A stretch of DNA of 64,000 nucleotides from Haliscomenobacter sp033763495 (GCF_033763495.1 NZ_JANRKL010000095.1:1-64000); one strand, 5' to 3'; shown: positions 17,218 to 26,799, counted from the stretch's first letter. The notes: generated by a model from the letters alone, not told the origin. A program made the numbers and translations.

Positions 17218-18328
17218 TTTTACTCTTCCGAAACTCCACAGGCGACATTCCCACCAACTGTTTAAAAGTGGTATTGAATGTCGTCTTGGAGTTGAAGCCC
17301 GCCTCAAATCCAATTGCCAGAATGGTAAGGTGTTCCATTTTGGGGTCACTCAACAACTTTTTACTTTCTTCGATGCGGTAGTTATTGATGAATTGGTAAA
17401 AATTGCGCTCAAAACCCTGGTTGATCAGGTGAGAAAGCTCGTGCGTGCTACACCCCATCAGTTTAGCCAGTTTGGGCAAACTAAGTTCAGAATCGAGGTG
17501 GGGTTTTTCTCTTTCCATTAAACTCAGAAGTTGCTTCCTTTGCGCCTCGTCCACACTTGAAGCGCCTGAATGGGCCAAAGGTTGTTCCTGAATAATTGCT
17601 TCGATCTCCACCAATTCTTGCGGAGCAAAAGGATAAATCTCTTTTTGTTGAATGGCATAAAACCCCAAATAAAAGGAACCCAACCAATAAATCAAGCTCA
17701 TTCTTCCATCTAAAAAATTGGTATAAAAGATGATTTCAATCCCCCAAAAAAGCAGCAACAAGGCAACACCTTTCAAAAAATAATTAAACCACTGTAAATC
17801 CGTGCCATCCTGAGTGGAACTCACTTTTTTCAAGTTTTGTTGGTGCTGTAAAATGCGCCGGTAACTCAAAACCATATACACCACACATTGCACAAAAATC
17901 AGGGCAAAAACAACCATTTCAACGGGTTCTAAAACCGTTTCTTTTTCTTTCAATACTTTAAGAAAGGCCAATTTTTCTGCTTTAGACTCCAAAAAAGCAG
18001 GGATGCTCAACAGTAAAATCAGGTAAGCGGGAATAAAATGCCATAAACTTTGCCAGTAAAACCGACGGCTGGGTTGTACAAAATGAAAAGCAGCCCAATA
18101 AAAAGCAGGTGCAATGCCAAACAAAAAAGGATCAAAGACATTGTAAAAGTGTGGGTACTGGAAATAAGTTCCGGAAATAATCAAGGCATCATCGAGTTGC
18201 AAAAATCCTACAAAAATAACGAAGGCCGCCAACCAGCGATTGGCCAACCTATTGGTAGTTCGTCCCTTTACAAGCAATACAAAGGCCAAATAAAAAAAAC
18301 TACTCGCACTGATGGCATTGATGAGCAT
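17207..18328 (-). CDS. AraC-family regulator with N-terminal membrane helices
   Basis: This 373-residue protein has about seven hydrophobic segments over the first 230 residues (for example FFYLAFVLLVKG, YLILLLSIPAFL, VVFALIFVQCVVYMVLSY) and an AraC DNA-binding domain at the C-terminus. The two helix-turn-helix units lie in LPKLAKLMGCSTHELSHLIN and LTILAIGFEAGFNSKTTFN, followed by FKQLVGMSPVEFRKS. This membrane-sensor layout is common in Bacteroidota. Its upstream region carries a 17-bp inverted repeat around the -7 box, which suggests self-regulation. The preceding gene on the strand is a serine hydrolase, a possible partner. The ligand is unknown. Confidence 0.88.
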   Translation of the reverse strand: MLINAISASSFFYLAFVLLVKGRTTNRLANRWLAAFVIFVGFLQLDDALIISGTYFQYPHFYNVFDPFLFGIAPAFYWAAFHFVQPSRRFYWQSLWHFIPAYLILLLSIPAFLESKAEKLAFLKVLKEKETVLEPVEMVVFALIFVQCVVYMVLSYRRILQHQQNLKKVSSTQDGTDLQWFNYFLKGVALLLLFWGIEIIFYTNFLDGRMSLIYWLGSFYLGFYAIQQKEIYPFAPQELVEIEAIIQEQPLAHSGASSVDEAQRKQLLSLMEREKPHLDSELSLPKLAKLMGCSTHELSHLINQGFERNFYQFINNYRIEESKKLLSDPKMEHLTILAIGFEAGFNSKTTFNTTFKQLVGMSPVEFRKSKTMA

Positions 18329-18335
18329 AATGTTT

Positions 18336-18377
18336 CCTGGTCAAATGAGTTTCAAAAATAAAACCCATTTGACCAGG
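18336..18377. promoter_or_regulatory. Inverted repeat enclosing the -7 box of the AraC-type gene
   Basis: Arms 18336-18352 and 18361-18377 (CCTGGTCAAATG and CATTTGACCAGG plus five further bases) match at 16 of 17 positions. The eight-base centre 18353-18360, read on the minus strand, is TATTTTTG, the -7 consensus. The hairpin begins eight bases above the ATG. No U-run follows, so a plain terminator for the upstream gene is unlikely. Confidence 0.65.
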
Positions 18378-18398
18378 ATGTTTATTTCCAAGATAGAT

Positions 18399-19550
18399 TT
18401 AACGCAGCAATAACAACAGGTCATTGTTCAAGGCTGTGCGTGCCTCTGATTCAACTTTGCTACCACCATTATAGCTGTTGTAACAAACGACGAGCACCAG
18501 CTTTTTCTCTTTGTCCAGAATCAGACTACAATTGAACCCCCCAGTTCCACCATCGTGAAACAACAAAGTACCGGTTTTATCCGCCGTTTTTAACAGGTGC
18601 CAACCTAGACCTACTTCGACCATATCCGTCAAATTTTTGGCATTTTTTAGGGTAGACACCTGAGCAGTGCTCATGGCCTGACCGAGTGGGGTATTGGGTG
18701 GATTGAGACAAGCTGCACCATATTTGAGCAAATCGCTAGTGGTAGACCGTAGCACACCAGCACCATCAAGAGCTCCCAGGCTTTCCCAAAAGTCTACTTT
18801 TTTACCACCCCGGTGGCCATCGGCCATGCGGTTTTTTTCCTCGGAACTCAGTTGAGCTTTGGTCTCAAAAAGGCCCAATGGTTCACACATTTTTATGCGC
18901 AGGTAATCGCCATAATTCATTTTGTTTTCCCTCGCCAAAATGGTCCCAGCCAAACCCAAGGCAGTATTGGAATACTCGTAAGTGGTGCCAGGGGTAGCGT
19001 TCAGTTTTCCTTTTTCCAAATAATCGAACAACTTGGCTTCGCTGTATCGGGCCAATTCCTTGGCATCGTCGTTCAACAACAAATTCAGATTGCTGGGAAA
19101 ATAGGCTAGTCCTGAAGAGTGGTTCAGGATTTGTTTAAAATTGACACTTACTCCGTCCTTGCTCAGGGTCGGAATCGAACTGGGTAAAAAAGGCTGTATT
19201 GGACTCTCCAAACTCAGTCCTTTTTCGTTCAGCCATTGCACCATCGCTGCTGCCGTAAAGGTTTTAGTGATGGAGCCAATTTCAAAAAAGGTATGGGCAT
19301 CCGGGACTTGTTTGCCCCCTTTTTTGATTTCCCCATAGCCATAGATGCTGCTTTCCCCGTTTTTCCAAAACCCCACCGTCATACCCACGGTATTGAGGGC
19401 GTTGCGGTGCTTTTGGACCAAGGCGTCAAGGTCTTTGTCCAATTGACTGACCAGTGGATTGTTGCTCAACTCAGCGGGAGCAATGGGGTCTTTGGTGCAG
19501 CCCAAGATCGCCCCAGCGACCAATAGGCTCATTACAATTGCATTCTTCAT
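18399..19550 (-). CDS. Serine hydrolase of the beta-lactamase/class C family, lipoprotein
   Basis: This 383-residue protein matches the beta-lactamase-related serine hydrolases (class C penicillin-binding protein fold, also esterases and D-aminopeptidases). The lipobox AILGC puts the lipidated Cys at 18, so it should be membrane-anchored in the periplasm. The nucleophile motif is SITK (Ser93, Lys96). The YxN motif is YSN near residue 200 (YEYSNTALGLAG). HDGGTGGF near 330 takes the place of the KTG triad. Real substrate unknown. It lies 70 bases before the AraC-type gene on the same strand. Confidence 0.88.
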   Translation of the reverse strand: MKNAIVMSLLVAGAILGCTKDPIAPAELSNNPLVSQLDKDLDALVQKHRNALNTVGMTVGFWKNGESSIYGYGEIKKGGKQVPDAHTFFEIGSITKTFTAAAMVQWLNEKGLSLESPIQPFLPSSIPTLSKDGVSVNFKQILNHSSGLAYFPSNLNLLLNDDAKELARYSEAKLFDYLEKGKLNATPGTTYEYSNTALGLAGTILARENKMNYGDYLRIKMCEPLGLFETKAQLSSEEKNRMADGHRGGKKVDFWESLGALDGAGVLRSTTSDLLKYGAACLNPPNTPLGQAMSTAQVSTLKNAKNLTDMVEVGLGWHLLKTADKTGTLLFHDGGTGGFNCSLILDKEKKLVLVVCYNSYNGGSKVESEARTALNNDLLLLLR

Positions 19551-19668
19551 GTCGGATGTATTTTCTTACAAAGGAAGTGCCCAAGCCGGGTTTGAACGTT
19601 CGGATGGATAGAAGCGAACGTTAAGGAAAAGCAAAAAACTGTACCTTGGAAAGTAAAAACTTTAAGGA

Positions 19669-21636
19669 ATGCGCTTTTTAATCTTTTTTCTACTGATCCA
19701 GCCACTTTTTGCTCAAAAACCAATCTCCCTGTACTCTCCCAATGGGGATATTTACTTTGAATTGCACTCTGATTCGGGTAGTCTGTTTTATTCCCTTAGG
19801 TTTCAAAAGCAGCCAATTATTGAGAGGGCCAGTTTAAATTTGCATTTCCAGGATTTTGATTTGGACCACAATGTTCGGATTGGAAAATTTAGGCACCAGC
19901 CCATCCATGAAAATTATGAATTGGTGGTGGGAAAAAACCGCTTGATCCAAGCTGAAGGGCGTGAATTGCAATTGGAATTGTTTACGAAATCAAAGCCAGT
20001 CCGTCAAATCAACTTCATCGTGCGGGCCTACAATGATGGAGTAGCCTTTCGGTATAGCTTTCCCAAACAAAAGAATTGGCAGGAATATACTTTGCTCGAT
20101 GAAAAAAGTCATTTCAAGTTACCTGGCAACCCAAAAGTACATGCCCTTTTGTTGCCCAGTTACACCACTTCACACGAAGGACATTATACCAGTACTGATC
20201 TCCAAGGGCTGGAAGTGAATAAGCTGATTGATATGCCCTGTTTGTTTCAGTTTTCGGAACAGGCCTATCTCGCCATTTCAGAAGCTGCCCTGCGCGACTA
20301 TGCCGGGATGTATTTAAAAAAGGATGCAGATGGGAATTTATCCAGTGCCTTGTCGCCCTTACCTGGGCAAACAGCCATCAAGGTAAAAGCAAAACTCCCT
20401 CACCAAACACCCTGGCGCGTCTTATTTATTGGCTCAAAAATCAACACAATCCTGGAATCCAACCTGCTTACACACCTCAATGAGCCTTGCGCCATCGTGG
20501 ATGTTTCCTGGATCAAACCAGGCAAAGCCACCTGGACCTGGTGGAATGGAGACGTGATCAAAGGAGTGAATTTTCCGGTTGGTCAAAATTTTGCCAGCCA
20601 CCAATACTACATCGATTGGTGCCTGGCCAACCAAATCGAATACCACTCCATCATTGAGCATGGCAACCGTTCCTGGTATTACACCGAAGGTGAAGGTTTT
20701 GATCCTCCACCGCCCGGGGCCGATGTAACCCGCCCCCTGGACAGTTTGGAAATGGATCGCCTAGCAGCCTATTCCCGCAGCAAGGGGGTGGGCTTACGGG
20801 TGTGGGTGCATTGGAAACCACTCTCTGAAAAACTGGAAGAAGCCTTTGCTCTTTACCAAAAATGGAACATCAAAGGTTTGATGGTCGATTTTATGGATCG
20901 CGATGACCAGGAAATGGTCAATTGGGTGGAAAAGGTGCTCAAAACGGCCGCCAAATATCAACTTCATGTCCAGTTTCACGGTGCGTATAAACCCACAGGT
21001 TTGCACCGCACCTATCCCAACGAGTTCACCAAAGAGGGTGCACTCAACCTGGAAGGCCTGAAATGGAGCAATACCTGTGACCCCGAGCACAACCTGATGA
21101 TCCCTTTCACCCGACTGATTGCAGGAGCAACGGATTACCACGCTGGAGGGTTCAGGGCAGTTCCTAGGGAGCAGTTTAAAGCCAATTTCATCGAACCCAA
21201 TGTTTTAGGCACTCGTGGACATCATTTGGCTTTGTACGTGGTTTTTGAAAGTTATTTGCACCTGGTTTCAGATTATCCACAAGCCTACCAGGATCAGCCG
21301 GGATTCGAGTTCATCCAACAGGTGCCTACCTCATGGGATGAAACCCGCATTCTGAGTGGGCAGGTGGGGGATTACATCGTAAGTGCCCGACGGAAAGGCG
21401 ATCAATGGTACCTGGGGGCGATGACCGATTGGAGTGCCCGGGAGTTAAACCTCAAGCTTGATTTTTTAAGCCCTGGCAAAAAATACCTCGCTACCCTCTT
21501 CAGCGATGCCGCAGATGCAGATTCCAATCCCAATCATTTGGAAAAAACCACCATTGAACTTGGGGCGGGTTCCACCATCCAACTCAAACTGGCTAAAGGA
21601 GGGGGAGAAGCCATCATTTTCACCCCCTTGAAATGA
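19669..21636 (+). CDS. Glycoside hydrolase family 97 (alpha-glycosidase)
   Basis: This 655-residue secreted enzyme matches GH97, which contains alpha-glucosidases such as SusB and alpha-galactosidases. The signal peptide is MRFLIFFLLIQPLFAQ. An N-terminal beta-sandwich (SLYSPNGDIYFELHSDSGSL) precedes the (beta/alpha)8 barrel with KATWTWWNGDVIKGVNFP, HWKPLSEKLEEAF and GLMVDFMDRDDQEMVNW. The Asp in VDFMDRDDQ occupies the place of the nucleophile in the retaining branch of the family, so an alpha-galactosidase-like retaining enzyme is more likely than a SusB-type inverting one; this is an inference. No SusC/SusD pair adjoins it. Confidence 0.9.
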   Translation: MRFLIFFLLIQPLFAQKPISLYSPNGDIYFELHSDSGSLFYSLRFQKQPIIERASLNLHFQDFDLDHNVRIGKFRHQPIHENYELVVGKNRLIQAEGRELQLELFTKSKPVRQINFIVRAYNDGVAFRYSFPKQKNWQEYTLLDEKSHFKLPGNPKVHALLLPSYTTSHEGHYTSTDLQGLEVNKLIDMPCLFQFSEQAYLAISEAALRDYAGMYLKKDADGNLSSALSPLPGQTAIKVKAKLPHQTPWRVLFIGSKINTILESNLLTHLNEPCAIVDVSWIKPGKATWTWWNGDVIKGVNFPVGQNFASHQYYIDWCLANQIEYHSIIEHGNRSWYYTEGEGFDPPPPGADVTRPLDSLEMDRLAAYSRSKGVGLRVWVHWKPLSEKLEEAFALYQKWNIKGLMVDFMDRDDQEMVNWVEKVLKTAAKYQLHVQFHGAYKPTGLHRTYPNEFTKEGALNLEGLKWSNTCDPEHNLMIPFTRLIAGATDYHAGGFRAVPREQFKANFIEPNVLGTRGHHLALYVVFESYLHLVSDYPQAYQDQPGFEFIQQVPTSWDETRILSGQVGDYIVSARRKGDQWYLGAMTDWSARELNLKLDFLSPGKKYLATLFSDAADADSNPNHLEKTTIELGAGSTIQLKLAKGGGEAIIFTPLK

Positions 21637-21650
21637 TTGGTTGGGGCGAT

Positions 21651-22961
21651 TTATTTCTCAAATTCCACAATGTGCTCCGAACGGTAAGCCCCCAAATCGG
21701 AATATTTAAAAAACAAACGCGCCCTTTTGCCCAGTCGCAAACAGGTGTTTTTGCTGGCAATGTCTTCTGGCGTATTCATGGGTTGTAAAGATGGGTACCA
21801 TAAAATATGCCCTGGGCGTTTGAGCAACAATTTGGGTTTGCTCCAATTTTGGGAATTGTCCCCTTTGCCCAAATCAGGATTGGTATTGAAGGAAATGTAT
21901 AATTCATCCCCCTCCCAGGAAGGGCCTTCTACCTTGCCCATCAGCATCACCCAACAATTCAGATAAGTATTCCAACTCACCGATGGGCCCCAGTGGAATT
22001 GGCCCTTGGGTGAAGAAGCTGGTCCACCACCTGCATCGCGTGGAATTTGCAAGGATGCAACCGGCGCTCCGATGCCATTGTAAGGTCGGGTAAAAGCTTG
22101 GCCATCCCAACGTTTGGCTTTGCCTACCGGGTTATCCAGGTCACTCAATTTGATGCGGGCCACACTGATGCATTGTCCACTCCATTCTGTAGCAGGGTCG
22201 TAGGCGGTGGAATCGTATACCCCTGGAAAGCCGTATTCGCCATAAAACAAATACAAATAATCGCCACTGGCGACCGCCGAAGGGTCCCCTACTCCACCCG
22301 CAAAAGTATTGGAGGTATTGAAGGGTTTGAGAATCATGCGGGGCTGCAAGTCTTCGAGGAACAAACCTCGGTTGTCCCAACTACGCCCTCCATCCAGGGA
22401 TTTCATGATGCCGATTCGGCAAACCGCCGCAGGCGAGGTTGGACCGGTGAGGCCACGCGGCCAACGGTAGTTGATGTAGCCTTCACCCGTAGCGGAATCG
22501 TAGGGCAGGGTTTGTGGGTAATTTTCGTTGTGGTACACTGCATAAAGGGTGCGACCGCTGGGGTCTTTGGCATCCTGGTACACGGTTTCAAACCAGGCGG
22601 CTCCGTGGAGCCCAGGGGTGCCAATGGGCACATTTTTGGGCATCCGTGGCTCGGTAAAGTCTTCTTTTTTGCTTCTAAAGGCCTCATCGGCGTTGCGGCC
22701 ATTGGCAAATTTCAGGTCGCGGGCATCGCCCCAAAGGGGGTCTTCGCCGTATTTGCCGGGAAAAATGCGGAAAGTATCACCAATCCACGCTTCCGCCATG
22801 TTGCAATCCACAAAGGAATTGAAATAAAAGGTGTCGGCGGGCAGGAGTTTGAACTGGGGCTCGGTGGCAGTTTCTTTGGGTACGGGAATACAGCTTTCAG
22901 CCAAAAAAAGGCTCAGCAGTAGCAACATGGCTGCTTGGAGGAAGAGGGTAAACTTGCGCAT
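21651..22961 (-). CDS. Secreted lipoprotein with sialidase-type Asp box, function unknown
   Basis: This 436-residue protein has a lipoprotein-like leader (FLQAAMLLLLSLFLAESC, Cys24). The body resembles beta-propeller hydrolases: it contains an Asp box (SLDGGRSWDNRG), HGAAWFETVYQDAKDPSGRT, GGVGDPSAVASGDYLYLFYG and a late HILWYPSLQPM. Such propellers occur in sialidases and GH43-like enzymes, but I cannot place it in a family or name catalytic residues. It is convergent with the GH97 gene, with only 14 bases between their stops, so a shared role in glycan use is possible but unproven. Confidence 0.65.
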   Translation of the reverse strand: MRKFTLFLQAAMLLLLSLFLAESCIPVPKETATEPQFKLLPADTFYFNSFVDCNMAEAWIGDTFRIFPGKYGEDPLWGDARDLKFANGRNADEAFRSKKEDFTEPRMPKNVPIGTPGLHGAAWFETVYQDAKDPSGRTLYAVYHNENYPQTLPYDSATGEGYINYRWPRGLTGPTSPAAVCRIGIMKSLDGGRSWDNRGLFLEDLQPRMILKPFNTSNTFAGGVGDPSAVASGDYLYLFYGEYGFPGVYDSTAYDPATEWSGQCISVARIKLSDLDNPVGKAKRWDGQAFTRPYNGIGAPVASLQIPRDAGGGPASSPKGQFHWGPSVSWNTYLNCWVMLMGKVEGPSWEGDELYISFNTNPDLGKGDNSQNWSKPKLLLKRPGHILWYPSLQPMNTPEDIASKNTCLRLGKRARLFFKYSDLGAYRSEHIVEFEK

Positions 22962-22996
22962 GGTGTAGGTTTTAGAAAACTTATGAATGTGGTAAG

Positions 22997-23025
22997 CGGC
23001 ACTTCGACTACGCTCAGCGACCGCG
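22997..23025. repeat. REP-like motif CTTCGACTACGCTCAGCGACC
   Basis: A single CTTCGACTACGCTCAGCGACC-type motif upstream of the lipoprotein gene. It matches the centre of the inverted repeats at 6315-6382 and 40751-40825, here without the long arms. Confidence 0.55.
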
Positions 23026-23077
23026 TGCGTTGCGTCTAATGTACAAAATTGGGCTTAATGCGGCGCTTCCCACTATT

Positions 23078-26000
23078 CTATTTTTGTGCCCCATCCTCTC
23101 CCATCACCCGTTCAAAAGTCGCCAGCAAAAAATCGGCCTGCGCCTTTCCGAAAACCATTGGCGGCTTAATTTTCAGCACATTGTGGTCCGGCCCATCGGT
23201 ACTCATCAATATACCCAGGTTGCGCATACGGTTGGCAATGTAACTCGTTGCAGCAGCAGCAGGCATTTTAGCCACCGGATCGCTGACCAGCTCAATGCCC
23301 AGAAAAAGGCCGCTCCCCCGCACATCCCCAATCAGCGGGAAACGGGTGCTCAAATTAGCCAGACCTTCTTTCAGGTAGTTCCCAGTTTGGCGTGCATTTT
23401 CCTGCAATCCTTCCTCCTTGATGACCTTTAGTACTTCCAGGCCGATGGCACAGGATACCGGATTACCCCCAAAAGTGTTGAAATACTCCATACCATTGGC
23501 AAAAGCATCGGCTACCTCCCGGGTACACAGCACCACCCCCAGAGGGTGGCCATTGCCGATGGGTTTGCCAATTGTCACAATATCTGGCACCACCCCTTGC
23601 GCCTCAAAGGCCCAAAAGTAGTCTCCAGGCCTGCCACATCCGGTTTGAACTTCATCCGCGATACAAACACCTCCCGCAGCGCGTACCTGGGCATACACCT
23701 GGGCGAGGTAGCCAGGGGGCAGCGGGATTTGACCACCACAACTCACGATGGTTTCGGCCAAAAAAGCGGCTGGTTTGCGGCCATGGCTTTGCAAATCCCG
23801 AATAACTTGTCCAACATGCCCAGCGTATTGACTGGCGCTTTCAGCGGTGTTGCCTCGGTACAAACCCCGATAGGTATCCGGCAGCGGTACAATGTGTACA
23901 TCTTTTGAGGCGCCCTTGCCACCCGGCCCGTCAAATTTGTAGGAACTCACTGCTACACAAGCATTGGTGTTGCCGTGGTAACCTACTTGCAGGGCGATAA
24001 TGTCATTTTGCCCGGAGTAATTTTTGGCCAAACGCAAAGCCAATTCGTTGGCCTCACTCCCGCTGTTGACAAAAAAAGCGACTTCAAGTAGCGGTGGGGC
24101 AGTAGCCAAAAGTGCTTCCGCAAACTGGGTGATCAGCGGATGAAGGTAGCGGGTATTGGTGTTGAGAACCGCCATTTGGCGTTGCCCCGCGCGTACTACC
24201 CGGGGGTGCTCGTGCCCCAGGTGTGCAACATTGTTGACGGTATCCAGGTATCTTCTCCCGGTATGGTCGTACAAATAGACCCCTACCCCGCGCTGCATGT
24301 AGAGTGGTTGGGTGTAGGAAATGCTCAGGTTGGAGGAAAGTAGTTTTTTGCGCTGACCCAGGATGTCTTCAATCGAAAATGCTGCGGCGGGTGGAGAGGG
24401 TTGACCAGCAATCAAGAACCAGGGGTCAGGACAGATGCCCGTCCAGACTGCCCTCTGGTTTGGAAAAGCTACCCCTGGAAAGTCTCCTTTTTTATCCAGC
24501 ATATCCAACATTACTTGGAAATGCAGGTGGGGCGACCAATTGCCGTTTTCGGGCATGGGGCCCATCCAGCAGAATTGTTCGCCCTTGGCAATAGATTTAC
24601 CCACATACAAGCCCTCCAAAGATGTTCGGCTCAAATGCCCGTAAAGGGTATAAAAATGCAAGTCGGAAGTCACATGATGTTCCAGAATAATAGCAGGGCC
24701 ATAGTCCCGATCGGCTGCATTGTCCTGAAAACTGTGCACAACTCCAGCTATGGGAGCATAAACTGGAGTACCCGCAGGCATAAACACATCCAGGCCAATG
24801 TGTACACTGCGCCATTCGGGGCCTTCATTGCCTTGCACTTCGTAAGCATCGGTCGTGTAAAAAGGACGGACCTCATTGTATCGACCAATGGAGACTTCGG
24901 CATTAGCGGCCCTCATGGTGGCGACAATCTGCTGATGCAACAACTCGGCATCGGCAATATCCGCGTAATTGCCCAAATCCAGACTGCCCACACTACAATC
25001 CAGCCATAGCGTGTTTTGATCACGCAGGTCGTTTGCCACTAATGAAGTAAAGGCCCCTGCATTTTTTTGTGCCCAGACTTTAAATTGCTCCATTTTAGGA
25101 TGTGCTGGCCAGCCACAAACTTCCCGAACAGTGTAATGCACCAACGCAGGGGGAATTTGGCGCAGTTTTGCCAACAAATCCCAGGCAGGGCGATCGCTGA
25201 TTTGTAAATATTCATTTTCCGGATTGGCCAACAAGTTTTGAGCCGAACAGACCACACTAATCAACAAACGGGCGATGATCAGGGTAAACAAAACCTCTGC
25301 TTCTCGTTCCTGCAAGGGGAAATATTGGTGATAACCCCGTGTCATTTGTCGAATTACCGCCAAAGGGTCGGGTTTATCCATAGCTGCATATGCGATGGCA
25401 ATGGCCAGTTCATTGAGGGTATGGGTAAAAGTTGCATCACCAAAGTCAATCACCCCGGGCACTTCAGGATGGAGTGGGTCAAAGCTGAGCAGGATATTGT
25501 AATCGTTGGCATCGTTGTAACACACACTTTGACGCAACTGAGGCAATAGGGGCAAAGCTTTTTGTTCAAAAAAACCCAGCGCCCATTCGGCCAGTATTTT
25601 TTTATTTGGGTCTTGGATAGCGTTCAGGTGCTCTTTGGTCCAGGCGGCTTGGGAAGGGTCCCATTTGATCCATCGGTGGGCCGCAGGGTGGTCAAAATCG
25701 GCGAGTGCTGCGCTGAGTTTGCCACACAAGGCGCCTACTTTTTCCAGCAACTCGGGGGTATGAGGTTTCGCTTCTGCAAAACAACGCCCTTCTACCCAAC
25801 TCAAGGCGCGCAGGTAGCGCAACTCGCCTCCAGGGAAATGATGATGGACTATCGTTTCACCTTGTATACTTTTTAGGGGTACTGGGATCTCCAACCCTAA
25901 TTCCGCCGCTTGCAGGTGTTCCATCATGGCATTTTGGAATTCCAATTCTGGCACATTGCTTTGGGCCTGGGCAATTTTGAAGCAGCATTTTTCTCCATTA

Positions 26001-26113
26001 CTGCTTTCAATCAGGTAGTTCAAGTCTACTTCTCCACTGAGTTGTTTGATTTGGCCTTGCAGCTGGAAATAGTGGGAAGCGAGTTCCTGGGCTTCGGTGA
26101 TGGATACGAACAT
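23078..26113 (-). CDS. Kinase - M23 peptidase - class III aminotransferase fusion protein
   Basis: This 1011-residue protein joins three domains. Residues 1-340 are an aminoglycoside-phosphotransferase/choline-kinase fold with CYNDANDYNILL and GVIDFGDATFT. Residues about 430-580 are an M23 (LytM) domain with its metal ligands (HIGLD, then PHLHFQV). Residues about 610-1011 are a PLP-dependent class III aminotransferase fold with SGSEANELALRLAK, ADEVQTGCGR and the PLP lysine in TIGKPIGNGHPLG. Kinase plus class III fold matches the hydroxylysine-kinase/phospho-lyase pairing, so phosphorylation of an amino alcohol followed by phosphate elimination is likely. The M23 role is unclear. The ATG at 26113 is chosen because further upstream codons overlap the exonuclease gene. 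Confidence 0.88.
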   Translation of the reverse strand: MFVSITEAQELASHYFQLQGQIKQLSGEVDLNYLIESSNGEKCCFKIAQAQSNVPELEFQNAMMEHLQAAELGLEIPVPLKSIQGETIVHHHFPGGELRYLRALSWVEGRCFAEAKPHTPELLEKVGALCGKLSAALADFDHPAAHRWIKWDPSQAAWTKEHLNAIQDPNKKILAEWALGFFEQKALPLLPQLRQSVCYNDANDYNILLSFDPLHPEVPGVIDFGDATFTHTLNELAIAIAYAAMDKPDPLAVIRQMTRGYHQYFPLQEREAEVLFTLIIARLLISVVCSAQNLLANPENEYLQISDRPAWDLLAKLRQIPPALVHYTVREVCGWPAHPKMEQFKVWAQKNAGAFTSLVANDLRDQNTLWLDCSVGSLDLGNYADIADAELLHQQIVATMRAANAEVSIGRYNEVRPFYTTDAYEVQGNEGPEWRSVHIGLDVFMPAGTPVYAPIAGVVHSFQDNAADRDYGPAIILEHHVTSDLHFYTLYGHLSRTSLEGLYVGKSIAKGEQFCWMGPMPENGNWSPHLHFQVMLDMLDKKGDFPGVAFPNQRAVWTGICPDPWFLIAGQPSPPAAAFSIEDILGQRKKLLSSNLSISYTQPLYMQRGVGVYLYDHTGRRYLDTVNNVAHLGHEHPRVVRAGQRQMAVLNTNTRYLHPLITQFAEALLATAPPLLEVAFFVNSGSEANELALRLAKNYSGQNDIIALQVGYHGNTNACVAVSSYKFDGPGGKGASKDVHIVPLPDTYRGLYRGNTAESASQYAGHVGQVIRDLQSHGRKPAAFLAETIVSCGGQIPLPPGYLAQVYAQVRAAGGVCIADEVQTGCGRPGDYFWAFEAQGVVPDIVTIGKPIGNGHPLGVVLCTREVADAFANGMEYFNTFGGNPVSCAIGLEVLKVIKEEGLQENARQTGNYLKEGLANLSTRFPLIGDVRGSGLFLGIELVSDPVAKMPAAAATSYIANRMRNLGILMSTDGPDHNVLKIKPPMVFGKAQADFLLATFERVMGEDGAQK

Positions 26114-26136
26114 GTTATGGAAGCTTCTTTTTTGAG

Positions 26137-26721
26137 CTAAATGACGCCTAGTCTGCGCAGTTCCCAATAACAACGCGCAGTAGCTTGAATGTCCACCAGG
26201 GCATCGTGAGCACCCTTGAGTTCTTGTTTGAAGAGTTTGTAATGCAGTTCTTCGAGCTTGGGCCACTTGTAGCCACCCCTCGGACTATTGGCGGGTAGGG
26301 CACAATGATAGATGACTTCAGGGCTGGTCATGGTGCAAAATTTGCGCAAAGGCAACAAAGGGTCTTGCTGGATTTTGCGGTAGTACTCCGCACCAACAAT
26401 GGCGTGATCGAAATTGACATTGTGGGCTACTAACAAGGAAGTCCGCTCTAGCAGCAATTTGAATTCGTCCAGGACCATACCTAGGTTTTGTCCTTCCGCT
26501 AAGGCTCTTTCGGTACTGATGCGGTGAATTTTGACCGAAGCGGCTGGTATGGTGTAGCCCTCAGGTTTGATGATGTAACTGCGTTCCTCCAACAATGCAC
26601 CTTCCTCATCGTACAACAAACAAGCCAATTGCACCATACGCGGCCAGTTGCTGACTTGTTTGATGGGTGCACTCCAGTTGAGGGGCAAGCCGGTGGTTTC
26701 AGTATCGAGAAATAAGATCAT
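26137..26721 (-). CDS. DEDDh 3'-5' exonuclease (DnaQ-like)
   Basis: This 194-residue protein has the exonuclease motifs ILFLDTETTGLP (Asp, Glu), VAHNVNFDHAIV and GAHDALVDIQATARCYW (His, Asp), so it is a DnaQ-type nuclease domain on its own, a proofreading or RNA/DNA-trimming enzyme. The ATG at 26721 starts just before the first motif. The longer frame runs through a repeat (GTGGTAGGGGCAAC type) and is not supported. It ends 23 bases before the fusion gene on the same strand, so the two are probably cotranscribed. Its exact substrate is not evident. Confidence 0.87.
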   Translation of the reverse strand: MILFLDTETTGLPLNWSAPIKQVSNWPRMVQLACLLYDEEGALLEERSYIIKPEGYTIPAASVKIHRISTERALAEGQNLGMVLDEFKLLLERTSLLVAHNVNFDHAIVGAEYYRKIQQDPLLPLRKFCTMTSPEVIYHCALPANSPRGGYKWPKLEELHYKLFKQELKGAHDALVDIQATARCYWELRRLGVI

Positions 26722-26764
26722 TGGTTGAATATTTGGGGACGACAATGTACACATTTTTTGAATT

Positions 26765-26799
26765 GTGGTAGGGGCAACGGCAAGGGTTGCCCCTACCAC
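26765..26799. repeat. 14-bp inverted repeat of the GGGGCAAC family
   Basis: GTGGTAGGGGCAAC (26765-26778) pairs perfectly with GTTGCCCCTACCAC (26786-26799) around seven bases. Similar short repeats occur at 48032-48096 and 63696-63718, and longer-range arms at 37161-37277. It lies 44 bases upstream of the exonuclease start. Confidence 0.75.

Noticed and set aside
22047..22922. 291-codon plus-strand frame opposite the lipoprotein gene
   Set aside because: It has no signal peptide or motif, and the minus-strand frame has a leader, a lipobox-like Cys and an Asp box.
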